This document shows positions 1 through 10,146 of a DNA stretch of 64,000 bases, one piece after another. The first letter of the stretch is position 1; each line of letters starts with the position of its first letter. This DNA comes from Arthrobacter nitrophenolicus (GTDB taxonomy: Bacteria > Actinomycetota > Actinomycetes > Actinomycetales > Micrococcaceae): NCBI RefSeq assembly GCF_000332815.1, contig NZ_AOFD01000007.1, forward strand, positions 58,932 through 122,931, in the 5' to 3' direction. A model generated the notes under the pieces. The model did not search any database, was not told where the DNA came from, and worked only from the letters and a program-made list of their open reading frames with translations. The position numbers and the translations under genes were made by a program.

Positions 1-247
1 CGCTCACTGTCGGGTTCTCCTGAACACGCCAGGACTCCGCCTCCCGCTCCAGCCGCCGGGTACCGCATCCTAAGTGGTCAGGCGGATACAGCTTCACCCA
101 TAGCCGGCAGGTCACGCGCCGGTGAATCCGACGGCAGCGCCGTCCGGGCGACACAACGTAAGCCCCACGGCCTTTGACGGGCTGAAACCGTCTCCCCGGG
201 CGGCGGGAGATGACGCCTTTGTCCCCTCCCGCCCCTTGGAACGGAAC

Positions 248-1942
248 CTAGGACTGGCCGGGACCTGTCTTTACCTCGGACCCGGAGGTAACAGGGTCTC
301 CGGTATTCGGCATTGTAGAGGCCGTTTCCCCCACGTGCGGCTGCTCATGCTGCCTGCCCGCCCTGGCCGGACCCTTACCCTTGCCGCCAGAAGCGGCAGC
401 CCGGACAATCAGCGGCTGGCCCGGGTGCAGGTAGCGGAACAGGAGCAGGACCCCGGCTGCGGTCACCAGCAGATAGGCCGCCGTTAGAGTGAACCAGCCG
501 AGCGGCGGCTGCCAGTCGGGTGAAGAGAAAAGTGTTTGCCAGTTGGCAATCTCACTGATTCCCACCACATAACGGCGGAGGACGTAAACGAACGTCAGGG
601 TGTGGCAAAACACAATCAGCCAGAACATCACCCGCGAAATGTGCACTGCAACCGGGGAGGTCGGGAACCGGAGCTTCCGGAGCCCCAGGCCAACACTGAC
701 GAACAGCACGACGACGAGAGGCAGCGTATACCGTCCCTGCCAGATGAATCCCATGCCGCGCCAGAGCGCCGTCTGCAGGAGTGCAGGGACAAGGTAGAGC
801 ATGGCGAGGGCCACCCAGTAGCCCGTCCAGTTGCGCAGGGGGCGGACGCAGAAGGGAACAACCAGTGCGGCGATCATCAGGCCGCCCCACACAAGTGTCA
901 CCAGCTCAGGCGCCGGTGTGTCCAGCCATCCCATGGTGCCGATGTACTGCGGGAAGAAATCGTAGGTCCGGTCGAGCATGATCATGAAGCCGCGGTAGAG
1001 AGGGGCGTCCGGGTGCGGATTCGCTATCCCCTCCGGTGCCACGCCGACATTCGCAGGCCCGTTGGCGGCAACGTACATCCACAGGAATCCCAGCAGCGCG
1101 CCCGGGACAGCCACCGCGACGGCGGTCAATACACGCTTGTCGGTGAAGACGGCGAGCGTGCGGCGCAGCCGGAACGAACATACGCCGACGATCAGGGCAC
1201 ACAGCAGCCACACCAAGGAAATCTGGCGTGCATTTGCCAGGACCACTGTCGCTGCCACGACCGTTGCGAGCGCTGGCAGGACCCGTCGTGTGTTGCGCCA
1301 GTTGTCCAGCACCACGACGAAACCGGCAAAGGCTGCCATGGTGGCTGCGATTTCGAGGGAGTTCGGGTTGATGCCTCCGCCGAGGAACAGGATCATCGGA
1401 GTCATGGTGAGGGCCGCGACGAGGACGGGGTATTTGGGGCGCCGCAGTTCGGTCAGGGCGGTGAACCCGGCGGCAAAGAACAATGCGCAGAGAGCTGCAC
1501 TGACAAGCCTCATCGCATAGATGGCCGGAGCGCCGGACATGAACAGGGTGGGGAGCCCGACCACCCAGTAGTACATCGGGTTGTAGGAGCCGGCGGAGGT
1601 CACACCGATATTCGTGAAAGTGTCGTCCGCATAGACCGGCGCTGCGCAATCGGCTGCTTGTGCGCGGTTGAATTTATAGCAGCTTTGGGCGTGAAGGCTT
1701 GCGATGTAGTTGGGGACCCGGACATGAACACCGTGACCGAAGGAAGTGCCCTCCTCCACGAGGACCTGGCCGCGGACCACGGCTGCGGCCTTGATCGTGT
1801 GTGCGGGCTCGTCGGGTGCACCCATGAGCGGGGTGGCAACCGCCCACAGCCCGAACAAGAGGGCGAAAATTGTGGCCAGGAGCCCGAATGTCGGCAGGGG
1901 ACGTGGAAGTCCGCGTCGGACGTTGCTGAGGAAAAGGGTCAT
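248..1942 (-). CDS. DUF2142 family multi-pass membrane protein
   Basis: A 564-residue polytopic membrane protein. A first hydrophobic segment (about residues 20-40) is followed by a loop with the acidic motif DEPAH (residues 44-48). About ten more hydrophobic segments follow, then a polar tail. The DEPAH-type loop is typical of DUF2142 proteins, which are thought to have a GT-C glycosyltransferase fold and sit in cell-wall polysaccharide loci. The frame is open upstream, but the ATG at 1942 is chosen because it overlaps the stop of the preceding lipoprotein gene in an ATGA arrangement, implying translational coupling. It is the last gene of a minus-strand run of polysaccharide genes. Acting as a lipid-linked sugar transferase or polymerase is an inference. 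Confidence 0.8.
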   Translation of the reverse strand: MTLFLSNVRRGLPRPLPTFGLLATIFALLFGLWAVATPLMGAPDEPAHTIKAAAVVRGQVLVEEGTSFGHGVHVRVPNYIASLHAQSCYKFNRAQAADCAAPVYADDTFTNIGVTSAGSYNPMYYWVVGLPTLFMSGAPAIYAMRLVSAALCALFFAAGFTALTELRRPKYPVLVAALTMTPMILFLGGGINPNSLEIAATMAAFAGFVVVLDNWRNTRRVLPALATVVAATVVLANARQISLVWLLCALIVGVCSFRLRRTLAVFTDKRVLTAVAVAVPGALLGFLWMYVAANGPANVGVAPEGIANPHPDAPLYRGFMIMLDRTYDFFPQYIGTMGWLDTPAPELVTLVWGGLMIAALVVPFCVRPLRNWTGYWVALAMLYLVPALLQTALWRGMGFIWQGRYTLPLVVVLFVSVGLGLRKLRFPTSPVAVHISRVMFWLIVFCHTLTFVYVLRRYVVGISEIANWQTLFSSPDWQPPLGWFTLTAAYLLVTAAGVLLLFRYLHPGQPLIVRAAASGGKGKGPARAGRQHEQPHVGETASTMPNTGDPVTSGSEVKTGPGQS

Positions 1943-3027
1943 TGTCCGTCTCCGTTGGTGCCAATCAATGCACGGGCTTCGCTTACTGCCGTCTTGCTGG
2001 GTGACATGACAAAGGCGAATGCGTTGGCGTTCTTCTGCGCGTCTTCGCTGAGGAGGCTCTGGCCCAGGGACCGGCTCAGCCGGGTCAAGGCGGGCTCGGA
2101 GTATTCCCGGCACATATGAACGTAAAGCACGGTGCCCAACGCATAGCCGGAGGCCCCGTCCAGTTTCTGAACCACGCCGCGCGGGGACGAATCCACTTCC
2201 CCTGTGGTGACGGCGTCGACGACAGAGGAGGCCTGCAGCCGCCTCGGCTTGCCGTCAAAGACGAGCTGCGCTGCAGTGAAACGGTTGCCGATGATGCTTC
2301 CGTCGAGAATGGAAAGCCCGCCGTTGGTGTCATCCAGCTTGTCTGCGAGGTCCAGCGGCGGCGAAGATACCTGTCCTATGACCGTGGACGGCCAGCTGTC
2401 CGGGGAATCGGGGTCCCAGGCAACACCGGCCTCCCCGTTGAGGTAATCGTTTACCGGACGTACCGTATCCGAGGGGCCTTCCGGCGCGATGACGGTGATT
2501 TCAAGGTCGGGGAGCTCGGTTCCGGTATTCAGGCCGGTGATGCGGGGATCATTCCAGCGCGTGATCTCACCCTGCAGGATCGCGGCGAGGGTGGGGGCGT
2601 CCAGCACCACATCGTTGACACCCTTGATTTTGATGGCAACGCCCACAGGCAAAACCCCGGCCGCCACCGATACGGCGCCGTCAGATGTGCACATGCCGCG
2701 AACGGATATGGCTTCCTGCTGGGTAAGGGGGGCGGAACTTACCGCGAAATGTGCCTGCCCGTCCTGGAAGGCCTTGAGCCCGGCTGCGGAGCCGTCGGGG
2801 GAGTAGCTCACCGAGGTGCCTTTGACGGCACCGCCCCATGCCAGCCCCCACGCGCTGACCGCGCCCTGGGCAGCGTTGCTGCCGATTCCTGTGAGGGCAC
2901 CCTGAACAGTGCCCGGGGGAGTGGTGGCACATGCAGACAGGGACAAGAGCCCCGTCAACAAGGCGGCAGCCTTATTTTTGCTCGGAGAGAAACGGGAATC
3001 ACCCTTCCAGCCTAGTGCCCGTGCCAC
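1939..3027 (-). CDS. PstS-like phosphate-binding lipoprotein
   Basis: A 362-residue exported lipoprotein. The N-terminus has a hydrophobic stretch ending in the lipobox LSAC, with the lipidated Cys at residue 33. The mature part has the periplasmic binding protein fold of PstS: an SYSPDGSAAGLKAF-like start, an LTQQEA segment and an ILQGEITRWNDPRI segment, all close to phosphate-binding family motifs. The start is GTG at 3027. No pstC, pstA or pstB lies nearby. It is translationally coupled to the DUF2142 gene and sits inside a polysaccharide locus. It may scavenge phosphate independently or serve a glycan-linked phosphate role; the latter is inference. Confidence 0.78.
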   Translation of the reverse strand: MARALGWKGDSRFSPSKNKAAALLTGLLSLSACATTPPGTVQGALTGIGSNAAQGAVSAWGLAWGGAVKGTSVSYSPDGSAAGLKAFQDGQAHFAVSSAPLTQQEAISVRGMCTSDGAVSVAAGVLPVGVAIKIKGVNDVVLDAPTLAAILQGEITRWNDPRITGLNTGTELPDLEITVIAPEGPSDTVRPVNDYLNGEAGVAWDPDSPDSWPSTVIGQVSSPPLDLADKLDDTNGGLSILDGSIIGNRFTAAQLVFDGKPRRLQASSVVDAVTTGEVDSSPRGVVQKLDGASGYALGTVLYVHMCREYSEPALTRLSRSLGQSLLSEDAQKNANAFAFVMSPSKTAVSEARALIGTNGDGQ

Positions 3028-3069
3028 GGATGTTGAGGCAGGGCAACGTTCGATGGTGCAGGGGGTTTG

Positions 3070-5043
3070 TCATGCGCACGCCGAAATTTCGTACAGCCGG
3101 GCAGATGGGCCCTGGGAATCGACCAGCTTAAAGCCGGGGGCATCCCCGATGTCGGTGACGCCTGGATACTCTCCGGATCCGGGGAGATCTATCAGGTACC
3201 GGCTGCCGAAGTCCAGCACGTACCGTACGTTTTTGCTTTTCAGTGCTTCGCACATCCGGGCATCATCCGGTGTGTCCTTCAGGTGTTCGTCAATCAGGAC
3301 TGCGTCCTGGTCCTTTTCCGCGAACAGGTGGGCGGTCAGAACAGGCCGGTCGCTGTAGGCGTAGGCGAGGGAACTGCCGTTCCAGGGGTTGTCTGCAATG
3401 ACCGCATCGGCGGGAACATGATGTGGGAGACGCTTCAACAGCGCGAGCTCATCCGGGGTCAGCAGCTCTGAGGCTGCATCGAACCGGTAAACAGTGGACG
3501 CACCACCGATATAGTGCGTGACAGGGCCGGCGAATGTCGCCAGCAGTGCGAACACAGCAGTAGCAAGAGCCGCCCCGGCAACCGGTCCCCGGTCTGCCAG
3601 CCAGCGGAACCGCCGCTCCAGGGTGCCGTGCAGGCGGCGGGCAGCAGCGGAGTTCCGCCATGAATCCCAGAGCCGCAGGCCGCCCACGACCGCAAGCGGG
3701 GTTGCGAACAGCGGCAGCAGGGCAGCAAGCCGGTACGTGTCCTGGTACCACGTGCCTATGAGGGCATCGCGCAGGGCACCCTTGGGAAACGACGCAGCCA
3801 CCACGTACAGTGCACCGACGACGCCATAACAGGCTGCCAGCCAGCGCAACCTTCGGGTTTGGAAGACCGTGAGCAGACCGGCAACCGAAAGGATGGCGAC
3901 AACCAGCGCCGGTATGGCTGATTGCATGGGGCTTACAGTCAGGATTTCCCCGACGGCGGCGCCAGGTTTCACCGTCGGCCCCCAGTTGTCGTAGGGTGCA
4001 GGGCGCAATTTCAACCAAAGTGCGGCAGCCAGCACAAGGGAGAGCAGGGTCCCGCCGATGAAGAGCCATGCCCGCAGCACGCTGGCTTGGAACTTGGTGT
4101 TCCTCGCGAGGTGCCACCAGAGCAGTCCGAGAATGGGAAAACTTACGGCGATGGTGGTGTTGATCGAACTGGTATGTGCAAAGGCAAGTCCCGCAAGTGC
4201 GAGCAGCAGTGCCGGGACCCAGCTGCGCAGCGGGTCTGTCCGTGTACGGCCCAGCCGGGCGACAGCCGCGAGGCAGGCTATGACCGCCGGCATCATGCTG
4301 AGCGCCAGCGCATACGGAAACAGCGGACCCCAGACGATCATGAGGAACGGGAAGGCGACCTGGGCGGCAGCGATCACTGAAGCGACCACGAGGGCGGCCG
4401 GCCGGCGCGAGATGGTCTTGGCCACCAGGAACAGGCACGACGCCGGCCAGAGGACAGCCGCGAGGACCAGGTTGAGCACGTTTTGCGACGTAGGGATGTC
4501 GACGGCGGCCACCTGGACCAGGAGCGCCGCGAACGAATGCCACGCGGCAGGATACACAGCATCGAAACCGGAGACCCCCTGGAGCGACGCGAGATTCAGC
4601 GACGAGGCGTTGCCGGTGTCCAGGATGTACCGGATGGCGTTCAGGTGGAAGACGTTGTCGAAAACCTGGGAGGGGTGCTCGGGGGAGCCGACCAGCTGGA
4701 TGAAGCGTACGGAGATAGGGACAGTGGCAAGGGCCATGGCAGCGAAAGGCAGCCACTGCCGCCAGGGCGGCGCGCCCGCAATCCGATGGCGGAGGCCGCG
4801 CGTGACCAGCAGGGCGGCCCCGGCAAGCAGAGCCGTCACTGCGGCAAACGGCAGGACGCTCCAAGGGACGCCAAGGATACCGGCGAGCACTCCGGCCAGT
4901 CCTGCCGCTGCCGTCGACAGAAGGGGGGCAAGGCCGAGGATGCCGCCCAGACGGAATTTCAGGCATGCCGCCACCACAGCACCGGGAACGTAGAGCAGGA
5001 GGATGGCGGTCACCACCGCGGGAAGAATACCAATCCAGCTCAC
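3070..5043 (-). CDS. DUF6541 family membrane protein
   Basis: A 657-residue protein with roughly a dozen hydrophobic segments over the first 500 residues and a C-terminal extracytoplasmic-looking domain of about 130 residues. The tail carries the NPWNGSSLAY segment typical of the actinobacterial DUF6541 family. These large membrane proteins resemble GT-C glycosyltransferases and are common in actinobacterial glycan clusters. The ATG at 5043 overlaps the stop of the flippase gene by 4 nt, so the two are likely co-translated. A role in building or polymerising a surface glycan is inferred from family and context; no catalytic residue can be asserted from sequence alone. Confidence 0.75.
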   Translation of the reverse strand: MSWIGILPAVVTAILLLYVPGAVVAACLKFRLGGILGLAPLLSTAAAGLAGVLAGILGVPWSVLPFAAVTALLAGAALLVTRGLRHRIAGAPPWRQWLPFAAMALATVPISVRFIQLVGSPEHPSQVFDNVFHLNAIRYILDTGNASSLNLASLQGVSGFDAVYPAAWHSFAALLVQVAAVDIPTSQNVLNLVLAAVLWPASCLFLVAKTISRRPAALVVASVIAAAQVAFPFLMIVWGPLFPYALALSMMPAVIACLAAVARLGRTRTDPLRSWVPALLLALAGLAFAHTSSINTTIAVSFPILGLLWWHLARNTKFQASVLRAWLFIGGTLLSLVLAAALWLKLRPAPYDNWGPTVKPGAAVGEILTVSPMQSAIPALVVAILSVAGLLTVFQTRRLRWLAACYGVVGALYVVAASFPKGALRDALIGTWYQDTYRLAALLPLFATPLAVVGGLRLWDSWRNSAAARRLHGTLERRFRWLADRGPVAGAALATAVFALLATFAGPVTHYIGGASTVYRFDAASELLTPDELALLKRLPHHVPADAVIADNPWNGSSLAYAYSDRPVLTAHLFAEKDQDAVLIDEHLKDTPDDARMCEALKSKNVRYVLDFGSRYLIDLPGSGEYPGVTDIGDAPGFKLVDSQGPSARLYEISACA

Positions 5044-6272
5044 GAAGGTACTTCCTCGGTCCTGTCCTCCGGCGCCTTGTCCTGGAGAAGCTGCAGGACA
5101 GCGCGCAACTGGATGGCTGTGACTGCGATTTCACCGATCGCCAGGCCAAGCGCGCCTCCTGCGCCACCCATCAGGCCGGAAAGGATGATCATGGCGGGCA
5201 GGCCCACCACGGCGCCGGTAATGGTGCTGGAGAACACAACACGCATCCGCTTCGCCGGCACAAGCCAATGGGCGCCGGTGGATGTTGTTACGCAGACAAG
5301 CAGGAACGACAGGCCAAACCAGAAGCACGTCCAGAAGTCGGCGGCCAATGCTGCACCGAAGAGCACCGCACTGGCCCAAGGTCCCACCAGGGTCATGATC
5401 AACCAGCCGGCAAGGCCCAGGCCGGTGAGCGCCATGAGCGAGAACTTCCGGCGGTGCTTATGGTCAGCACCGAATTCGCTGACCCAGCCCTGGAGGCTGT
5501 TGCCCAGCGCTGCCGTGGCAAGCTGCCCGATGCGGTAGAGCTTCTCGGCAGAGACGAAGGCGGCCAAACCGGCAGCTGAAGCGGCAAATTGCACCACCAG
5601 AACAGGCGTGGAGGCGTAGGCCCCGGCGGCTACAGTGATGCCTGCGCCGGCCCGAAGTCCCCAGATTTCTCTCAGGACGACGGGCAGGGTGAGTCCTTTG
5701 AAATCCTCGCGCTCCGAATGGTCCTTGTTGAACCACAATGTTCCTGCCAGGCCCAGTACCAGCAGGATCAGGGGGTAGAGGTAGATCTCACCCGTTGCGA
5801 ACAGCAACGGAATGACACCAAGGGTGGCAATCATCCGCGGGACGACGTCGTACTTCGCGATCCGCCCCGCATGTCCTGTCGCGATGCAGTACCAGGCCGG
5901 GGTCAGGCCGGCCGCAGCCTGGGCGCACGCCATCAGGAAAGCGACCCAAAACTGGTTGGTGCCACTGGTGAACACCAGCGCAACCGCCATGAGGGGCACA
6001 GTGCAAAGGAACATGAACGAGCGGGTGACGAAGCTGACGGCGTAGTGACGCCGTCGTACTGCCTCTTCCGGCGCGGACGCCACGGCAGCCGGTCCCGTGA
6101 GCGGCCATCCCAGTGCTATGACAATGGCGGCGATGGCGCCCACCGCCTGGCCGACGGCAAGGGAGTTCCAAGCCGGGGCTCCGCCTACCCGCGCGATGAT
6201 CGGCAGAAGGATGAACGACGCCAGCGAGGCCAGCAGCGGCAGCCCGGCGAACGCTGCAATCCTTTTGATCAT
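5040..6272 (-). CDS. Wzx-like polysaccharide flippase
   Basis: A 410-residue, almost wholly hydrophobic protein with about 12 predicted membrane segments, matching polysaccharide biosynthesis (MATE/MOP superfamily) flippases. It begins MIKRIAAFAGLPLLASLAS, as is usual for the family, and its length is normal. It lies between glycosyltransferase genes and the DUF6541 gene, which is coupled to it by a 4-nt overlap. It probably moves lipid-linked oligosaccharide across the membrane. The substrate is presumably rhamnose-containing, judging from the rml genes 6 kb away. Confidence 0.82.
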   Translation of the reverse strand: MIKRIAAFAGLPLLASLASFILLPIIARVGGAPAWNSLAVGQAVGAIAAIVIALGWPLTGPAAVASAPEEAVRRRHYAVSFVTRSFMFLCTVPLMAVALVFTSGTNQFWVAFLMACAQAAAGLTPAWYCIATGHAGRIAKYDVVPRMIATLGVIPLLFATGEIYLYPLILLVLGLAGTLWFNKDHSEREDFKGLTLPVVLREIWGLRAGAGITVAAGAYASTPVLVVQFAASAAGLAAFVSAEKLYRIGQLATAALGNSLQGWVSEFGADHKHRRKFSLMALTGLGLAGWLIMTLVGPWASAVLFGAALAADFWTCFWFGLSFLLVCVTTSTGAHWLVPAKRMRVVFSSTITGAVVGLPAMIILSGLMGGAGGALGLAIGEIAVTAIQLRAVLQLLQDKAPEDRTEEVPS

Positions 6273-6299
6273 GCCTGTCCCCCTGGCCTGGGGCGCGCA

Positions 6300-7342
6300 C
6301 TACAGGTAGTCATAGGCGTCCTTGCCAAGCCGGCCCCGCACAAATACGTCTTCGACTTCGCTCTTGAACCTGGAGCGCTCGTTGAGGATGGCGGACCGGT
6401 AGGTGTCCTGCTTTGCCACCTCGGCGTCAAAGTTTTCGATGAGTCGGGGAAGCATGGCTGCAGCCGTCGGCACTTCATCGCGGCCCGGCGTGACCTTGTG
6501 TTCCCAGGGAACGGGAACGTCGGCGTAGAAGGCCCCCGAACCCCTCCGGGCGACCACGGTGAGTGCACCGGACAGGGCCGCCTCGCGGGGCATCCGGTCC
6601 TTGCCCGGGTGGTGCCCCAGGTCCAGGTAGATGCCGCATCCCTGCAGTGTCGCTACAACCTCGGACCGAGTCATCCCCGCGATAGGGCGCCACTCGATAG
6701 ACGGCGGGCACTGGGCCCTGACCGCGTCAATCAGGTGCCCACCCTTGGCAGGGTTGTAGGTGACCAGTTGCCGGTTGCGCGGTGACTCGGGCGTGCCCTG
6801 GAACTCAGCGTTTGGCGTGTAGTCGGAAAGGAGCGAGGGCACCACGTCCAGGCGGGTGGCAATGAAGGCCCAGGCGTAGGACGACTGGACCAGGTGGACT
6901 ACGTCCCGGTCTTTCCGGAGCATGCCGGGATTCACCCGGTTCTTCCACATCCGCGCGAACGGAACAGCGCCTTCTTTCGCCTTGTCCACCAGCCTGCGGT
7001 GTTGCGCTGCCACATCCTCTCCGCCATGAACGTAAGCGAGTTGTCGATGCTCAACCACCAGCACATGCGCCGGGCGAGCTTCACCTTCGGCATTTCGTAA
7101 ATGTAGGTTTCCGGGAAGACAACCACGTTCTCGGGCGAATCCACAATCTCAGGAGCTTCGGGCGCGTTGTAGACGTTGTACTGCTCCACCCGCGAATTGT
7201 GGGCTGTGTGGGGGTGCGGAACCAGGTAGGCATCCTGCCCAAGCTCCCGGAGCATATCCACGAGCTGGTGCAGGGCTTCGGGGCCGCCGGTCCTTAATCC
7301 CTTGTGGTAGAGGACAAAGATTGTTCCTGAAGTGGTGGTCAT
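6300..7342 (-). pseudogene. glycosyltransferase, frameshifted as read
   Basis: Two overlapping minus-strand frames together make one protein of about 347 residues. The N-terminal part (from ATG 7342, starting MTTTSGTIFVLYHKG) has the GGPEALHQL segment of a GT-B type glycosyltransferase. The C-terminal part reads on from about 7015 to the stop at 6300 and includes the sugar-nucleotide side, with MPREAALSGALTVV resembling the conserved Glu region. Restoring one base between about 6995 and 7020 joins them (reading MAE then DVAAQHRRLVDK). The break is probably a sequencing error, because both halves keep good coding character. The acceptor and donor are unknown. It follows the rhamnosyltransferase-like gene by about 50 nt. 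Confidence 0.72.
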
Positions 7343-7395
7343 GACTGGTCTTTCGGTCTCGGCCGGGCCAGGGCACTGCTGGATGATGGGTTTTG

Positions 7396-8334
7396 CTACC
7401 GCAGCCGGGCGGCGAGGGAGTCGTCGATCTTGCCCATCTTCTGGCGTAGGGCATCACGAACGCCCGCCAGCGCGGCGACGAGGTGCTTTTTCCGGTTGGG
7501 GCCAAATCCGAACCTGACAACGTGGCTCTGGATCTCCATGTAGATCCGGCGAAGGACCCACGTCGGCTGTTTCAGGGCGTAACGCCGGGCGAGAATCAAT
7601 GAGTTGCGCGTGATGTAGTACACACGGAACGGTGCGTGGTAGTAGACATACAGTTTCTTGGAGCCCACCCGTGCATGCCAGCCAAGGATCTTCATGGGAC
7701 GTGCATTGCCCAGGCTGTGCTCCAGGTTGCAGCCCCTCCCGGCCAGGGCGCGCAGTCCACGTTCACGCAGCCGGGCGTTGAATTCGGAGTCCACGCAGTC
7801 AATGAAGAAGCCCTCGTCGAAGAAACCAACGGCCTTGAATGAGCTTGTGCGTACCAGGGTGCCGCTGGTCATCGGATCGAAGATCTGGGGTTCGTCCGGG
7901 TTGCCCCAGGTCGGCAGGGGAATGTTGTTGTGTGATTCAGCGCAGACCATGCCTACCGTTTCCGGTTCATGGGAGTTGCGCGCCGTTGCCAACGCCGAAA
8001 CCACATAGTCGCCGGTAAACCGCGAATCCTGGTCCATGGTCACCACCCACTCGGGATTCCAGCGGGAAATGGCTTCCTTGATGCCGACGTTCAGCGCGCG
8101 GGCAATCCCGGAATTCGTGGCCAGCCTTATAACGACGGCGCCCGCCCGCTCCATCTCTTCCAGTGCCGGGGAGACGTCGTTGGGTGACCCGTCGTCAACC
8201 ACCACAACGTGCTCAACAAAGCGCAGGAGCCAGGTGACGTTGGCCACGTTCTCCGGGCCGGGGTTGAAAGCCGAAACGACTCCGCACACGTCCCGGGCCG
8301 GCTGGGCTCCTGCCAACTCTTCGGGAACCATCAC
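7396..8334 (-). CDS. glycosyltransferase family 2, rhamnosyltransferase-like
   Basis: A 312-residue GT-A enzyme. The nucleotide-binding strand is VVVVDDGSPND (residues about 40-50). The metal-binding DxD region is MDQDSRF near residue 100, and a TSGTLVRTSSF segment follows. Architecture and spacing match bacterial rhamnosyltransferases of family GT2. It starts at ATG 8334, overlapping the stop of the upstream GT2 gene by 4 nt. With a full dTDP-rhamnose pathway nearby, transfer of L-rhamnose is a reasonable inference, but the donor cannot be proved from sequence. Confidence 0.8.
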   Translation of the reverse strand: MMVPEELAGAQPARDVCGVVSAFNPGPENVANVTWLLRFVEHVVVVDDGSPNDVSPALEEMERAGAVVIRLATNSGIARALNVGIKEAISRWNPEWVVTMDQDSRFTGDYVVSALATARNSHEPETVGMVCAESHNNIPLPTWGNPDEPQIFDPMTSGTLVRTSSFKAVGFFDEGFFIDCVDSEFNARLRERGLRALAGRGCNLEHSLGNARPMKILGWHARVGSKKLYVYYHAPFRVYYITRNSLILARRYALKQPTWVLRRIYMEIQSHVVRFGFGPNRKKHLVAALAGVRDALRQKMGKIDDSLAARLR

Positions 8335-9086
8335 GCTGCCCTGGCCCGCCGCGCGCGCCGGACGGCCTCATAGACGTTGCGGAGGAAGACGATCCGTGCC
8401 TTCAGGATCTTGGATGCGGAACGGATGCCGTGTGGGGTCAGGTTTTCACCGTGTAAACGATGCAGGATGGTGTCTTCTTCCAGGTAAACGATGGAACGGT
8501 TAACGTTGCCCACTGTGGCCAGCCACTGGTCGTGGGACTCTTTCATGTAGGTCGGGAAAGGCAGTACCTGCTCGAGGAGCCTGTGCCGCACAGCCATGGC
8601 GCATCCCCAATGCAGCCGGTACCCGACCACGATGCCGAGGATGTTGCGGACGGCGTGCGAGGAATCTTCGGGCCGGAGGCGGATCTCATGGAATGGTCCA
8701 AGGGGCCCATCGAAGTGTTTGCAGTTGCTGACCACCATGTCCTTGCCGTCCATGGCCGAGATCATGCGTTCCACCCGGCCAGGCAGCCACACGTCGTCCT
8801 GGTCCGAAAGGAACACGAACTCGCCGCGGGCCTCACTGAGGGCCCACTCGAACGTACGGACGTAGCCGTTATTGCGCTCGGCCTGGATCAGCCGGATCCG
8901 CGGGTCGTTCATTCCGGCGACAACCGCCGGCGTTTCGTCGGTGGAACAGTCGTTGACAACAATCAACTCGTCCCCTGGGCCGATTTCCGCCAGGATCGAG
9001 TCAATTTGTTCCTTGATGTGGCGGGCGCCATTATATGCCGCCATGCATACGCTGACGCGCGGCTTCGGGGCGGATGCGGGCTCCAT
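8331..9086 (-). CDS. glycosyltransferase family 2
   Basis: A 251-residue GT-A glycosyltransferase. It starts MEPASAPKPRVSVCMAAYNG, then has the nucleotide-binding segment VVNDCSTDET and the catalytic acidic LSDQDDVW. The ATG at 9086 is chosen over an earlier in-frame start because an AGGAGA ribosome-binding site lies 5-6 nt upstream and the family motif begins soon after. It is the first gene of a minus-strand run of five or more glycan genes. The 165-nt gap to the divergent GT2 gene at 9251 should hold the promoters. LSDQDDVW is common in rhamnan and O-antigen GT2 enzymes. Confidence 0.82.
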   Translation of the reverse strand: MEPASAPKPRVSVCMAAYNGARHIKEQIDSILAEIGPGDELIVVNDCSTDETPAVVAGMNDPRIRLIQAERNNGYVRTFEWALSEARGEFVFLSDQDDVWLPGRVERMISAMDGKDMVVSNCKHFDGPLGPFHEIRLRPEDSSHAVRNILGIVVGYRLHWGCAMAVRHRLLEQVLPFPTYMKESHDQWLATVGNVNRSIVYLEEDTILHRLHGENLTPHGIRSASKILKARIVFLRNVYEAVRRARRARAA

Positions 9087-9250
9087 AAGTTTCTCCTCGT
9101 GCCTCCGGGCGGTGCCAGCGGGGCGGGCAGGTCCCAAGCAGTCTAGCAAGCTGCGCCTGCCGGGAAGGACGCGGGTGCCGGTCAACTATACTCGAGGGGA
9201 CGCAGCCGCCGAGCTCTTCGAGCGGAAACCACGGAAGGAACCTCAGGTCC

Positions 9251-10132
9251 ATGACCGTTGACGTAATGTTGCCGTACTACGGCGATGTCCATCAAATGAA
9301 GCTCGCCGCCCGCAGCGTGATGAATCAGGAGAACCAGGACTGGCGGCTTGTTGTCATCGACGACGGGTACCCCGATCCAGAACCCGAGCGCTGGTTTTCA
9401 ACCATCACGGATCCCCGCGTCACCTACATGAAGAACGAGCAGAATCTCGGTGCCAACGGTAACTACCGCAAGGCACTGACGCTGGTCGAAGCGCCCTATG
9501 TGGTCATCATGGGTGCCGACGACATCATGCTCCCCAACTACCTGGACGTTGTTGTCAGCGCCTTTGAGGAATACCCCAAGGCCGACGTCGTCCAGCCGGG
9601 TGTCCAGGTGATTGACGAACAGGGCATTGCGTGCACCCCCCTGGTGGATGCCGTGAAGAAGGTCTACGCCCCGAAGACCAGTGAGCGCATCGAACTGAAG
9701 GGCGAGGCAATGGCAACCAGCCTCGTCCGCGCCGACTGGGCCTATTTCCCCTCGCTGGCGTGGCGTTCCGAGACGGTGAAGCGTATCGGCTTCACGGAGG
9801 GCCTGGACGTGGTCCAGGACCTCGCACTCCTGCTGGATATCGCAGCAGAGCACGGCTCCATGATTGTGGATCCCGTCCTGGCATTCCTGTACCGCCGGCA
9901 TTCTGCATCTGATTCATCCGTGCGTGCATTGGACGGCAGGCGTTTTGACGAGGAGCGGCGGTTCTTCCAGCAGCAGGCCGAGCGTTTCGGCAAGCTGGGC
10001 TGGAAAGGGGCAGCGCGGGCCGCAAGCTTCCACACGACATCCCGGCTGAACGCCGCTTCCCTGATCCTGAAGTCGGTCCAGAAGGGCAAGTTCGATTCGC
10101 TGCCCCGCCTCGCCAAACACATTGTGAGCTAA
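9251..10132 (+). CDS. glycosyltransferase family 2
   Basis: A 293-residue GT-A glycosyltransferase, with VVIDDGYPDPE for nucleotide binding and MGADDIML as the acidic metal site. The C-terminal third, rich in Arg and Glu (FDEERRFFQQQ), is typical of soluble GT2 enzymes that dock to the membrane surface. It is transcribed away from the gene at 8331-9086, alone on its strand, and ends at a strong terminator just downstream. Its donor and acceptor are unknown; it likely adds one sugar to the same glycan as its neighbours. Confidence 0.82.
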   Translation: MTVDVMLPYYGDVHQMKLAARSVMNQENQDWRLVVIDDGYPDPEPERWFSTITDPRVTYMKNEQNLGANGNYRKALTLVEAPYVVIMGADDIMLPNYLDVVVSAFEEYPKADVVQPGVQVIDEQGIACTPLVDAVKKVYAPKTSERIELKGEAMATSLVRADWAYFPSLAWRSETVKRIGFTEGLDVVQDLALLLDIAAEHGSMIVDPVLAFLYRRHSASDSSVRALDGRRFDEERRFFQQQAERFGKLGWKGAARAASFHTTSRLNAASLILKSVQKGKFDSLPRLAKHIVS

Positions 10133-10146
10133 AGGCTGCAAAGAAA

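Noticed and set aside
1..247. Possible start of a minus-strand gene running off the left edge (ATG near 68)
   Set aside because: Only 22 codons are visible and no family can be recognised.
536..2119. Long plus-strand frame (527 codons) opposite the DUF2142 and PstS-like genes
   Set aside because: Composition is His/Gln/Arg-rich and unlike any family; it mirrors the minus-strand genes, as expected of high-GC antisense frames.
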